Assembly (NCBI RefSeq): GCF_019334315.1
Contig: NZ_JAHWGL010000011.1
Coordinates: 1-64,000, forward strand
Direction: 5' to 3'
From: Hymenobacter profundi
GTDB lineage: Bacteria > Bacteroidota > Bacteroidia > Cytophagales > Hymenobacteraceae
DNA: 64,000 nt
This document shows, piece after piece, positions 1 through 9,011 of this stretch (the first letter of the stretch is position 1; each line of letters starts with the position of its first letter). The translations under genes were made by a program, and so were the position numbers. The notes below the pieces were generated by a model. It worked only from the letters and a program-made list of their open reading frames with translations, ran no database searches and was not told the origin of the DNA.

Positions 1-55
1 GAAGCATCTCGCTCGCTCCGTTGGATAGTGTACAACGGAGCGAGCGAGATGCTTC
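1..55. repeat. Intergenic perfect inverted repeat
   Basis: Bases 1-23 and 33-55 are exact reverse complements separated by 9 bases. The arms carry alternating gagc/gctc blocks. About 40 bases further on comes tatgacgttctg, which could be the end of the same repeat unit. The element may begin before the window. It could act as a terminator for an upstream gene or be a dispersed palindromic repeat. Confidence 0.7.
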
Positions 56-144
56 GACAAGCGGACGCCAGATCAAATATGACGTTCTGCGTTAGTGGAA
101 TGTTTCAAAGCCCAACCTTGTAATTTCCTCAGTATCTTCCGCCA

Positions 145-1203
145 ATGATTGCACCGCTACGTCAGTACTTGTTAGGAATTGTCAGCGTGTTGGTGGTGGG
201 AACAGCCAAACCAGCGGCCGCGCAAATTGGCGGGCGGCGTGCTTTCTCGTTTCTAAACGTGCCTGCTGGTGCCAAGCTAGCAGCTCTGGGCGGCGCCAAC
301 GTTTCGTCCCGCGATGCTGACGGGACCATGCTTTTCGCCAATCCTGCTCTTTTGAACCAGGAAATGGATGGTAGGCTGGCCCTGAGCTACGTCGACTATC
401 TAGCGGATATCGGTCAAACCAGCGCCGTGTATGTTTTTAATACTCAACAGGCTGGTCGGTTTGGGGTAGGGCTTAACTATCTGAGCTACGGCGAGTTTCA
501 GCAGGTAGATGCGGCGGGCAACGTTATCGGGGAGTTTTCGGTGAACGAATACGTCGCCAGCGTGGCCGATTCATACACCAGCGGCAACTTCACGCTGGGC
601 GGCACGCTGAAGCTGGCGGTATCGGGCATTGCCGGCAACCATTCGGTGGGTGTGCTGGTCGATGCAGGCGCGCTGTTCAAGCACCCAGATCAGGATTTTA
701 CAGTAGGGCTGGCGGTGCGCAACCTGGGGTATCAGGTGAAACCCTACACCGGCTCCGGCCGTGAGCCCATGCCGCTGAATGTGGAGCTGGGTACCTCCTT
801 CAAACCTGAGCACCTACCGTTTCGCTTTTCTCTCACGGCGCACCACTTGCAGCAGCTGGACATCGTGTATCTCGATCCTACCCAAAGCACCCAGCTCGAT
901 GAAAACGGTGACCCCATTGTACCTGAGAAAAGCTTAGGCGACAAAATTACTCGACACTTTGCCGTAGGCGGTGAACTGTTGCTTAGCAAAAATTTACATC
1001 TGCGCGCAGGGTACAACCATTTGGCTCGGCGCGAATTACGGTTGGCCAATATAGGCGGGGGCGCAGGCTTTAGCTTTGGAGCTATGGTGCGCATCAGTCA
1101 GTTCCAGCTCGACTACACGCGGGCGGGCTACCATGCTTCGGGCGCCGCCAATTATTTCACCATTGCCCGCAACATTGATTCGTTGTTTACGAAGGAGAAG
1201 TAG
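145..1203 (+). CDS. porQ: Type IX secretion system protein PorQ
   Basis: This 352-residue protein is predicted to be an outer-membrane beta-barrel of the PorV/PorQ family (FadL-like fold). It has an N-terminal signal peptide ending near AAAQ (residues 24-27). The family's N-terminal signature follows: AFSFLNVPAGAKLAALGG at about residues 33-50, then NPALL at about 66-70. The rest alternates short hydrophobic strands with polar turns and has no internal hydrophobic helix. PorQ is known to be needed for secretion of T9SS cargo with C-terminal sorting domains. No other T9SS gene lies in the window, which is usual because por genes are scattered. It stands alone upstream of hslU in the same direction, with 165 bases between. 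The start is the first ATG after the palindrome. Confidence is high for the family and moderate-high for PorQ rather than a paralogue. Confidence 0.85.
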   Translation: MIAPLRQYLLGIVSVLVVGTAKPAAAQIGGRRAFSFLNVPAGAKLAALGGANVSSRDADGTMLFANPALLNQEMDGRLALSYVDYLADIGQTSAVYVFNTQQAGRFGVGLNYLSYGEFQQVDAAGNVIGEFSVNEYVASVADSYTSGNFTLGGTLKLAVSGIAGNHSVGVLVDAGALFKHPDQDFTVGLAVRNLGYQVKPYTGSGREPMPLNVELGTSFKPEHLPFRFSLTAHHLQQLDIVYLDPTQSTQLDENGDPIVPEKSLGDKITRHFAVGGELLLSKNLHLRAGYNHLARRELRLANIGGGAGFSFGAMVRISQFQLDYTRAGYHASGAANYFTIARNIDSLFTKEK

Positions 1204-1368
1204 GGGAGGAGCCGGTAACTCTGTCGGGTAGCAACGGATAAAACACAACCCTGACTGGCTAAATCAGTATTTGTGGCAGAAGCAGTACCTCGGGCAACGT
1301 TTTGCCGGATAGTTGCTTCTTCACCATATCGCCCAAGCACATCTTTTGGGCGCTTTCACTCTTGATGT

Positions 1369-2781
1369 ATGATAGAATCCGATGTTTTTCTGACGCCGGC
1401 TCAGATAGTAGCCGAGCTGGATAAGTATATCATTGGTCAGCACGAGGCCAAGCGCCACGTGGCCATTGCCCTGCGCAACCGTTGGCGCCGCCTGCACGCG
1501 CCCATCGAAATGCAGCGCGAAATCGTGCCCAATAATATCCTGATGATTGGCTCCACGGGGGTAGGCAAAACCGAAATTGCCCGCCGCCTCGCTAGCATTG
1601 CCGACGCACCTTTTACCAAAGTGGAAGCCTCCAAGTTTACGGAGGTAGGCTACGTGGGCCGCGACGTAGAAAGCATGGTGCGCGACCTAGCCGAGCAGTC
1701 GGTGAACATGGTGAAGCTGCGCCGCAAGGAAGCCGTGAAGGCTCAGGCTGCGCAAGTAGTAGAAGATATTATCCTGGATGCTTTGATTCCGCCTATTTCC
1801 GGCAGTGCTACGCCTGCTACCCGGCAGGGAGTAGGCTTCGGCACCGATGGTAACCAAGTGCCTACCTCCGACCAGGAGCTGAACGAGCGCACGCGCGACA
1901 AATTCCGCGAGAAAATCCGCAGCGGTGAGTTAGACGAGCGTAAGATTGAGATTAAGGTAGAACAAAGCAGTTCTTCCGGCATCGGTATCCTAGGAGGCCA
2001 GACCGGTATGGATGAGGCTTCGCTGTCGGGCTTACAAGACATGCTGGGCAATATGCTCCCCAAGAAAACCCGCAAGCGCCGCGTCACGATTGCCGAAGCC
2101 CGTCGCATCCTGCTAGATGAGGAAGCTGCCAAGCTCATCGATATGGAGGAGGTGAAGGAAGAAGCTCTGCGCCACGCCGAGAACTCAGGCATCATCTTCA
2201 TCGACGAAATTGATAAGGTAGCCAGCCGCAGCGGCAAAGGCGGCGGTGGCCCCGACGTAAGCCGCGAAGGTGTGCAGCGTGACTTACTACCCATCGTAGA
2301 AGGTTCGGCTGTCAGCACTAAGTACGGCATCCTCAATACCGACCATATTCTGTTCATTGCCGCCGGTGCCTTCCACGTTGCCAAGCCTTCCGATCTGATT
2401 CCGGAATTACAGGGCCGCTTCCCCATCCGGGTAGAGCTGCAAAGCCTCACCAAAGAGGATTTCTATCTGATCCTAAAAGACCCCAAAAATGCGCTTACCA
2501 AGCAGTACGAAGCTCTGCTGCAAGCTGAAGAGGTAGAATTGACCTTTGACGACTCGGCCCTGGAGCGCTTGGCCGAAATTGCATTTGAGGTAAACAGCGA
2601 GGTGGAAAACATCGGTGCACGTCGCTTGCACACGGTCATGAGCCGCCTACTCAACGATATCCTGTTCGACGTACCGGATAAAATCGGTGCTAATGCCCGC
2701 ATTCAAATTACGCGCGAACTAGTAGACGAACGCCTGAAAGACATGGTGCGCAACCGCGACCTGACCCAATATATCCTTTGA
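1369..2781 (+). CDS. hslU: ATP-dependent protease ATPase subunit HslU
   Basis: HslU is the AAA+ unfoldase of the cytoplasmic HslUV (ClpYQ) protease. It unfolds substrates and feeds them to the HslV peptidase. The 470 residues show the N-terminal LTPAQIVAELDKYIIGQ block, the GYVGRDVES pore-loop region at about 93-102, Walker A GSTGVGKTE at 61-69 and Walker B IIFIDE at 275-280. A charged, variable I-domain spans about 115-245. The C-terminus DLTQYIL matches the tail that docks into HslV. Length is normal. The ATG at 1365 is in another frame, so 1369 is the start. No hslV gene lies within the window, although the two are often adjacent. The gene is followed by a long hairpin. Confidence 0.96.
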   Translation: MIESDVFLTPAQIVAELDKYIIGQHEAKRHVAIALRNRWRRLHAPIEMQREIVPNNILMIGSTGVGKTEIARRLASIADAPFTKVEASKFTEVGYVGRDVESMVRDLAEQSVNMVKLRRKEAVKAQAAQVVEDIILDALIPPISGSATPATRQGVGFGTDGNQVPTSDQELNERTRDKFREKIRSGELDERKIEIKVEQSSSSGIGILGGQTGMDEASLSGLQDMLGNMLPKKTRKRRVTIAEARRILLDEEAAKLIDMEEVKEEALRHAENSGIIFIDEIDKVASRSGKGGGGPDVSREGVQRDLLPIVEGSAVSTKYGILNTDHILFIAAGAFHVAKPSDLIPELQGRFPIRVELQSLTKEDFYLILKDPKNALTKQYEALLQAEEVELTFDDSALERLAEIAFEVNSEVENIGARRLHTVMSRLLNDILFDVPDKIGANARIQITRELVDERLKDMVRNRDLTQYIL

Positions 2782-2795
2782 GGTAACGCACAGTC

Positions 2796-2879
2796 AAAAC
2801 GGGCGGGCCGATCAACGGCGCATTCCCTCTGCGGTAGTACGCGAGAGGGCAGTGCGCCGTTGATCGGCCCGCCCGTTTT
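2796..2879 (+). terminator. Long hairpin terminator after hslU
   Basis: A 26-base arm at 2796-2821 is exactly complementary to 2854-2879. Inner bases 2825-2830 pair with 2844-2849. The stem is GC-rich, flanked by A and T runs, and lies 15 bases past the hslU stop. Confidence 0.85.
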
Positions 2880-2900
2880 CGTACTTCACCTACTCATTCC

Positions 2901-3623
2901 ATGCAATACTACATTATCACAGGCGCTAGCCGTGGCTTAGGCAAAGCCCTTGCAGAGGCTGTGCTGTCCTACCCCGATACCAAAGTGCTAGGCGTATCGC
3001 GCAACGCCACGATTGAGCACGAACGGTACCAGCATCAGCCCCTGGACCTATCGGATATGGAAGCGCTGCAAAACAACATCACGAAAATATTCCCCACTTG
3101 GTCAGACGCTGACAGCATCACGCTCATTAACAACGCTGGTGTGCTAGGTGAAATAGCCTACGTAGGCGAACAGACCAACGAGCACTACAACTTCGTATTC
3201 GATGTAAATCTAGTGGCCCCCGCTATGCTGATGAATACTTTCTTGAGCGCTTACTCTAGTTTGAATGTGCCGCGCACTGTTCTCAACATCAGCAGCGGCG
3301 CCGCTCAGCGCCCTGTGGATGGTTGGGGTGCCTATTGTGCCTCCAAAGCAGCATTAGAAATGCTGAGTCAAGTAGCGCAGAAAGAGCAAGACTTGCGTGG
3401 GTCTGGCATCCGCATCCGGGCGCTAGCGCCAGGGGTAGTAGATACGGGTATGCAAGAGCAAATTCGGGGAGCAGACGGGCAAAGTTTTAGTGAGGCAGAG
3501 CGGTTTAAGGCATTGCATCAAGATAAGAAGTTGGCTGCGTCGAATGAGGTAGCTAAGAAAATTATTGCATGGCTTAGTAGTGATATGGACGAAAAAATAG
3601 TGATGCGAATTGACTCCATATAA
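2901..3623 (+). CDS. Short-chain dehydrogenase/reductase (SDR)
   Basis: This 240-residue classical SDR is predicted to be a cytoplasmic NAD(P)H-dependent oxidoreductase. The nucleotide-binding TGASRGLG is at residues 7-14, NNAG at 77-80, the catalytic serine at 131/132, and the YCASK pair Y145/K149. The pattern is close to the small sepiapterin- or benzil-reductase-like SDRs, but the substrate cannot be read from sequence. The start ATG at 2901 follows hslU's terminator by 21 bases, so the gene probably has its own promoter. It converges with a susD gene, and the two share a hairpin that covers this gene's last codons. Confidence 0.88.
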   Translation: MQYYIITGASRGLGKALAEAVLSYPDTKVLGVSRNATIEHERYQHQPLDLSDMEALQNNITKIFPTWSDADSITLINNAGVLGEIAYVGEQTNEHYNFVFDVNLVAPAMLMNTFLSAYSSLNVPRTVLNISSGAAQRPVDGWGAYCASKAALEMLSQVAQKEQDLRGSGIRIRALAPGVVDTGMQEQIRGADGQSFSEAERFKALHQDKKLAASNEVAKKIIAWLSSDMDEKIVMRIDSI

Positions 3624-3672
3624 TCAAAAATGCCTCGTTACTCGTAGCGAGGCATTTTTGATCATATGGAGT
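3613..3672. terminator. Bidirectional hairpin terminator (SDR / susD)
   Basis: Bases 3613-3637 pair with 3648-3672 with one mismatch, giving a stem of 25 positions. The left arm includes the last SDR codons and its stop (3621-3623). A and T tracts inside the stem give a U-run on either strand, which suits the convergent genes on each side. Confidence 0.85.
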
Positions 3673-3682
3673 TAGTTCTGAT

Positions 3683-5047
3683 TCAATAACCTGTATTCTG
3701 AGCTACAAGATTATTACTCAAATTTACTTCACGCTGAGGCAGCGGAAATAGGTTTCGGAAAGTTTGTGTGTACGTAGGCAAAGCTTGCTGCACTGTATTG
3801 GTGCGGCGCAGATCAAACCAATAAATGCCTTCGTAAGCCAATTCAAGCCTTCTCTGCAATAGAATGTCTGCTACTAGGTCGTTGGCTGTGGTAGCCTGCG
3901 TATTAGCTAGCCCAGCACGTTTACGAATAACATTCAATTGGGTAGTAGCAGTTGCTAAGTCGCCTGTACGGGCAGCTGCTTCAGCTATGGTTAGTACTAC
4001 TTCAGCATAGCGCACTGCATTGAATGGATCATCACGTGTTGCTGTGCGCGTATACTTTAAGGTAGTACCGGCTGGGCTGGTAGCGGCGTTAATAGCCAGT
4101 CGTTTGTCGCCGGCAGGGTGCGCGGATACTAAGCTTTGGCCAGGGTTAAACTCATTTCGCCCACCTGGAGAAGGATACCAATAAAAGGCGTAAAAGTTTT
4201 GATCAGTATTAGAGAAAGCAACTTGCCAAATAGCATCAGGCGCCGTTGTGCCAGTAAGAGCAGCTCCCGCAAAATCTGTGGGAACAGAAACCACCTGCTT
4301 CGCATACTTTAGCGCATCTTCATACTTACGCATCTGCAACTCGAAGCGGGCGCGTAGAGCTAGTGCCGCATTCTTGGTGATGCGCGTGCCTGAATTGCCT
4401 GTCAAGTTAGTAATAGCAAAATCTAAGTCAGCACGGATGGCAGCAGCCACGTCGGCTTCGGAAGCACGGGCAATAGGAGCAGTTTGTTCGCCTACAGCAG
4501 TAGTGGCAGTAAGGCGGAGCGGAACGCCTGCCCCCCCGTCGTAGCCATAGCCATTTTCGGAACCGCCCCAGGCGCTTAGCAGATTCATGTAATGATAGGC
4601 GCGCAACGCGCGTGCCTCCCCCTGGGTTGTGAGCTTGGGAAAAGCAGGATCAGTGATATTTTCACTCTGCTCCAGCAGATAATTAACACGATTAATACCA
4701 TCATAGATGATATTCCACGTGTTGCTGATCTGCACGTTGTCTGGCAGCAATAAGTTCTGGCCAGCGTAGCCGTAGGTAGTATTATAGGTGCCAACGTGCG
4801 TGATGTTGCCAGCTATTAGCTCTACCATAGAAGAGTACCCTACCCCTTGATAATCGGTAGATTGCACTGCATCATAAGCACCCAGGAGACCAGCAGCAGC
4901 GTCTTCTTTGGTTGCATAGCCAGTGGAAGAGCTAACGGCGTTGCGAGGCTCTACATCGATAGCCTTATCGCAGGCTCCGACTGCTAAGCCCAAACTCAGC
5001 AGCAGGGCTGAGCGAGTAGCAAATTGATGAAAGGAAAATATGGACAT
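3683..5047 (-). CDS. SusD/RagB-family outer-membrane lipoprotein (locus 1)
   Basis: This is the surface lipoprotein that caps a SusC transporter and binds its nutrient. The ATG at 5047 gives 454 residues; a TTG five codons earlier is in frame but less likely. A hydrophobic stretch ends in LAVGAC, with lipidated Cys26. The body has TPR-like helices typical of SusD, with FDLRRTNT near the C-terminus in the usual RagB/SusD position. It lies 20 bases downstream of its susC partner and must be cotranscribed with it. It is a canonical SusD/RagB type, unlike the SusD-like_2 type of the other two loci. The ligand is unknown because no hydrolase or regulator accompanies the pair. Confidence 0.9.
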   Translation of the reverse strand: MSIFSFHQFATRSALLLSLGLAVGACDKAIDVEPRNAVSSSTGYATKEDAAAGLLGAYDAVQSTDYQGVGYSSMVELIAGNITHVGTYNTTYGYAGQNLLLPDNVQISNTWNIIYDGINRVNYLLEQSENITDPAFPKLTTQGEARALRAYHYMNLLSAWGGSENGYGYDGGAGVPLRLTATTAVGEQTAPIARASEADVAAAIRADLDFAITNLTGNSGTRITKNAALALRARFELQMRKYEDALKYAKQVVSVPTDFAGAALTGTTAPDAIWQVAFSNTDQNFYAFYWYPSPGGRNEFNPGQSLVSAHPAGDKRLAINAATSPAGTTLKYTRTATRDDPFNAVRYAEVVLTIAEAAARTGDLATATTQLNVIRKRAGLANTQATTANDLVADILLQRRLELAYEGIYWFDLRRTNTVQQALPTYTQTFRNLFPLPQREVNLSNNLVAQNTGY

Positions 5048-5067
5048 GAATGAAATGAGCAAGAAGA

Positions 5068-8000
5068 TTAGAAACCAAGCGTGATGCCCCCGGTGATGGT
5101 GCGAGCCTGCGGGTAAACGAAGAAGTCTGTTCCCAAAGACTGGTTGTTACCCGAGAAGGTGTTTACCTCTGGGTCGAGACCTGAATAGTTAGTGAATGTC
5201 ACCAGATTCTGCGCCTGCGCGTAGATTCGTGCCGAGCGCATGTGAATGCGCGTAAGCAGCGTTGTTGGCAAGTTGTAACCTAGTGTTACAGTCTTGAAGC
5301 GGGCAAACGAGCCATCTTCCAAGAAGCGGTCCGAGGTACGGTTGTTCGCATTTGGGTCACCGTAAACGGCGCGTGGAATATCCGTATTAGTGTTTTCTGG
5401 AGTCCAGCGATTCAACACAGCTTTATCTTGCCCGTATGATGTGCTCATGCTTTGCGTATAGGACTTAACCGAATTGTAGATTTCATTGCCTACGTTGAAC
5501 TGAAGTAGCACATTCAAATCAAAGCCTTTATAGCGAAGCGTGTTGCCAAAACCGCCGTAGTACTTAGGCTGAGCATTACCCATAATTTCTTGGTCGTCGG
5601 CAGTGATAACGCCATCCCCATTCAAGTCTTTGAACTTGATGTCACCAGGGCTAGTGCTAGCCGTTTGGTACGTGGCAGTAGCGCGACCTGTAGCTGCCCG
5701 CGCTGCTTCATTCAGCGCATTAATTTCAGCTTGCGATTGGATAATGTGGTCAACACGGTATCCATAGAAAGCACCTAGCGGCTCGCCTACCTTAAGACGG
5801 CTGGCAAATCCTGAAGCCAGACCCGTTGGGCTGGTGTCTGAGGAAAGGGCCGTTACTTTGTTGCGGTTGAAGCTGATGTTGAAGTTGGTTTCCCAGTTGA
5901 AAGCACCTTCTACGCCCCGAACGTTAACCGTATTCAGGTTGATTTCAAGTCCCTTGTTTTCTAGATTACCAATATTGGCGCTATAGCTTGTAAAGCCAGT
6001 ATTGGCAGAGATAGGCTGATTCAGTAGCAAATCATCGGTCTTACGCTTGTATACGTCAGCCGATACATAGAATCGGTTGTCCAAGAAGGCAAAGTCAACA
6101 CCCAGATCAGCAGTGCGTGTACGTTCCCACTTCAGATCAGGGTTAGCTAGCTGAGAAAGTACGAGACCACCTTGATCCAGATAGTTATAGCCAGGGCTAA
6201 TAAGACCCCGCGAGCCAAAGTTGGCGAAGTTCTGGTTGCCCGTTTCGCCATAGCTACCGCGTAGTTTCAACTCACTCAAAATCTGCTGATCCTTTAGGAA
6301 ACTCTCATCAATGATACGCCAGCCGGCCGAAGCTGCTGGGAAATAGCCTACCTGATTGTCTGCCCCGAAACGGGAAGAACGGTCACGGCGAACACTAGCA
6401 CTCAATAAATAGCGGCCTTTATATGAATAATCTACCTTGGCTAATACACCGAATAGGGCATTCAAAGTAGAAGAAGAGGTAGCAGCTGTTTTGGTAGCCC
6501 CTGCCGAGAGTTGCTGAATAGCATTACTTGGAAAGCCGGTCACTTGCGCAAACGTCGTGCTCTGCACATCACGCTGATATTCTGCTACTGCCAGTGCTGT
6601 CAGGCTGTGGTCAGTGCCAAACGTGTTGGTATAAGTGAAAGCACTGAAATGGTTGAAATTTGGCTCCTGGATTGTTGCTACTGTTGCCTCCCCGCGCACA
6701 GCAGCACCAGGATTGGTTAGCGTAGAATAGAAACGATCATCGCGCCCATACAAAAAGTCCAATCCGAAGGTAGCACGGTATGTTAGGTGCTTAATAAACT
6801 GAAACTCCGTGTACTGTGTGGCAATCAGACGGTTACTCACCGACTTAATGAATGGTTCCCGTACGGCAGCTACCGGATTTTCAATAGAGCCTGATTTATA
6901 GTAAGTACCGTCTGCGTTATAGATCGGCAGGTCGGCTGCAGTCAAGCGCGCTGTAGTCAGAGCGCCGTAAATGCTGTTATCGTTGTTGATCCGGTTATTA
7001 GTGGCTGAGCTTAAACCGAATGAAGCTCCCATCTTCACTTTATCCGAAATCTTGTTATCTAAAGTAAGGCGGGCGCTTATACGATTATAGCCTGATCCCA
7101 CAATGGTACCTTTCTGGTCAAAGTAGCCAAGCGACAACCGATAGCGGTTTGATTCAGAACCACCGGAGATGTTCAGGCCATAATTGCTAATAGCAGCCGT
7201 GCGCAGTACCTGATCGGCCCAGTTGGTGCTGGTAGCTGTGCTTGGGTCTTGAAATTGGCTGAGCGGACGTACAGGTCCAGCATCTACATACGAATAAACA
7301 CCATTTGTCCGTGTACGTCCACCAGGGCCGAAAGTATAAGCAGCTAAGTCTGCGTAGCTTCGATAAATGACAGGAAGCCTAGTGCTACTGCCTGGGTCTG
7401 TGGTGATTGTACCATCTGCATTAGCTGGATAGCGATTTATCATTTGGTCGAGAAATAGCTGTGTCTGCTCAGTGCCATTGATAATATTCGGCTTTTTCCA
7501 AACAGTTTGAGCGCCAGTATAGTAGTCAACGTCAATTCGAGCTTTACCAGACTGACCGCGCTTGGTAGTAATTAGCACTACGCCGTTAGAAGCCCGCGAA
7601 CCATAAATAGCAGCAGCGGCAGCATCTTTCAATACTTCAATAGAGGCAATGTCATTCGGGTTGAGGTCGTTTAACGCGTTGACCTGTTGGTTGCCTGTAC
7701 TAAGCTGTGAACTATTGCCACCTCCATTAATGGGCAGACCATCTACCACATACAATGGTTCGTTGCTGCCGCTAATAGAAGCCGCGCCGCGTACCCGAAC
7801 GGCAATTCCAGAACCAGGTGTACCTGAGTTCTGGAATACCTGCACGCCAGCTGCACGACCTTGTAGTGCTTGATCAACACCTACAACAGGTTGATCTTTA
7901 AACGCTTCAGCCTTTACTGTAGAAATGGCCCCTGTCACATCGCGCCGCTCCTGCTGCTGCCCGTAACCCGTTACAACTACTTCGCTTAGCTCGCGTGTAT

Positions 8001-8295
8001 CTTGTGCCAAAGCAACGTTAATCTGACTCTCACTACCTATTGGTCGCGAAACTGGCACAAAGCCGATGGCTGTAAACTGCAATGTGCCACCCATTGAAGG
8101 AACTGTAAGCACATAAGTACCATCGGCATTGGTAGAGATACCATTAGTAGTACCCTGTACTAAAACAGTAACTCCTGGGATTCCTTCGCCAGTAGTCCGG
8201 TCCGTCACACGACCAGAGATACTCCGACTCTGTGCCGCTACCTGCTGAAGCAGAGTGATCATGAGCAGAAGACTCATGAGTAGAGCTTTTTTCAT
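5068..8295 (-). CDS. SusC/RagA TonB-linked outer-membrane transporter (locus 1)
   Basis: This 1075-residue TonB-dependent transporter has a signal peptide cleaved after about residue 21 (QQVAAQ). A carboxypeptidase-regulatory-like domain follows at about 22-105 (SGRVTDRTTGEGIPGVTV). The SusC linker EVVVTGYG is near 105-112. The plug domain follows, with ASIEVLKDAAAAAIYGSRA, and then a beta-barrel of about 800 residues. The C-terminus ends in aromatic F, as expected for an outer-membrane barrel. It is the first gene of a two-gene susCD operon reading leftwards. It is divergent from the locus 2 susC and shares a 716 bp control region with it. The imported substrate is unknown. Confidence 0.95.
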   Translation of the reverse strand: MKKALLMSLLLMITLLQQVAAQSRSISGRVTDRTTGEGIPGVTVLVQGTTNGISTNADGTYVLTVPSMGGTLQFTAIGFVPVSRPIGSESQINVALAQDTRELSEVVVTGYGQQQERRDVTGAISTVKAEAFKDQPVVGVDQALQGRAAGVQVFQNSGTPGSGIAVRVRGAASISGSNEPLYVVDGLPINGGGNSSQLSTGNQQVNALNDLNPNDIASIEVLKDAAAAAIYGSRASNGVVLITTKRGQSGKARIDVDYYTGAQTVWKKPNIINGTEQTQLFLDQMINRYPANADGTITTDPGSSTRLPVIYRSYADLAAYTFGPGGRTRTNGVYSYVDAGPVRPLSQFQDPSTATSTNWADQVLRTAAISNYGLNISGGSESNRYRLSLGYFDQKGTIVGSGYNRISARLTLDNKISDKVKMGASFGLSSATNNRINNDNSIYGALTTARLTAADLPIYNADGTYYKSGSIENPVAAVREPFIKSVSNRLIATQYTEFQFIKHLTYRATFGLDFLYGRDDRFYSTLTNPGAAVRGEATVATIQEPNFNHFSAFTYTNTFGTDHSLTALAVAEYQRDVQSTTFAQVTGFPSNAIQQLSAGATKTAATSSSTLNALFGVLAKVDYSYKGRYLLSASVRRDRSSRFGADNQVGYFPAASAGWRIIDESFLKDQQILSELKLRGSYGETGNQNFANFGSRGLISPGYNYLDQGGLVLSQLANPDLKWERTRTADLGVDFAFLDNRFYVSADVYKRKTDDLLLNQPISANTGFTSYSANIGNLENKGLEINLNTVNVRGVEGAFNWETNFNISFNRNKVTALSSDTSPTGLASGFASRLKVGEPLGAFYGYRVDHIIQSQAEINALNEAARAATGRATATYQTASTSPGDIKFKDLNGDGVITADDQEIMGNAQPKYYGGFGNTLRYKGFDLNVLLQFNVGNEIYNSVKSYTQSMSTSYGQDKAVLNRWTPENTNTDIPRAVYGDPNANNRTSDRFLEDGSFARFKTVTLGYNLPTTLLTRIHMRSARIYAQAQNLVTFTNYSGLDPEVNTFSGNNQSLGTDFFVYPQARTITGGITLGF

Positions 8296-9011
8296 GCAAT
8301 AAAGAGTTTAAAAGAACAAAATTCACTTAAAGTGATACCATCAAGATGTTAAAAATAGGAAAAAATTGAATTGTGTAATTGCTTTATTATTTCAGAACGG
8401 TTTTAATTATGATTGCATATTATTTAACTTGTTTGTAGTCAGATATTTATGATGAATACTGTAATTTAACGTATCAAATGCTGACCTAATAGATTATTCA
8501 TTACAACTATGCTAATGTTCACTGAAAAGTTATCTGCGAAGTCATTAAAAGCCACCTTTTAAACGGATCTGTTGAGTTGGCGAATCGCGTTCCTATCGCT
8601 TTGTTGTAATACGATTCAGGCGAAGCCTCCTGAATAGCAGGATGTCCGCATGATTTTCTGAACAGCTTCTGAAATGATACTAGTAACCATATTTGAGGCT
8701 TTATTACGAGACACGTATCTGACATTTCCCTATCCAATTGATTACGCTCTAATCATTAGCCAACATCTTAATTCTCTTCCTAATACTTACAGTAGGTAAA
8801 ACTAATATATATGATTTTTTAAATTTTTTAGAAGCCTTTTTTGCGAATTATACCAATCTGCGATATGAAAATATAGTGAATATCTTATATGTTATAGGAT
8901 TAAGCTAAAGTTAAGATGAATTATTGCTCAGTAATTTTTTTGCTTTATACTTGCCATGCTAAACCAATCCGCTTACACCTCTTTTTCAATTCATTCACCA
9001 AAATTAATCAC
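8296..9011. promoter_or_regulatory. Divergent control region between two susCD operons
   Basis: This 716-base AT-rich region separates the starts of two oppositely directed susC genes. It must hold both promoters. On the plus strand, TATACTTG at about 8946-8953 is one mismatch from TAnnTTTG and would give a leader of about 55 bases. I could not fix the minus-strand promoter; GAATTTTG and TATTTTTA variants occur within 100 bases of 8295. Short open frames here have no recognisable protein features, so I see no gene. Confidence 0.55.

Noticed and set aside
1743..2453. Long minus-strand open frame inside hslU
   Set aside because: It lies wholly antisense to a well-conserved gene and is rich in Ser, Arg and Pro, as shadows of GC-rich genes are.
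8519..8737. 72-codon minus-strand frame between the divergent susC genes
   Set aside because: It has no recognisable motif and sits in AT-rich control DNA. I left it unannotated.
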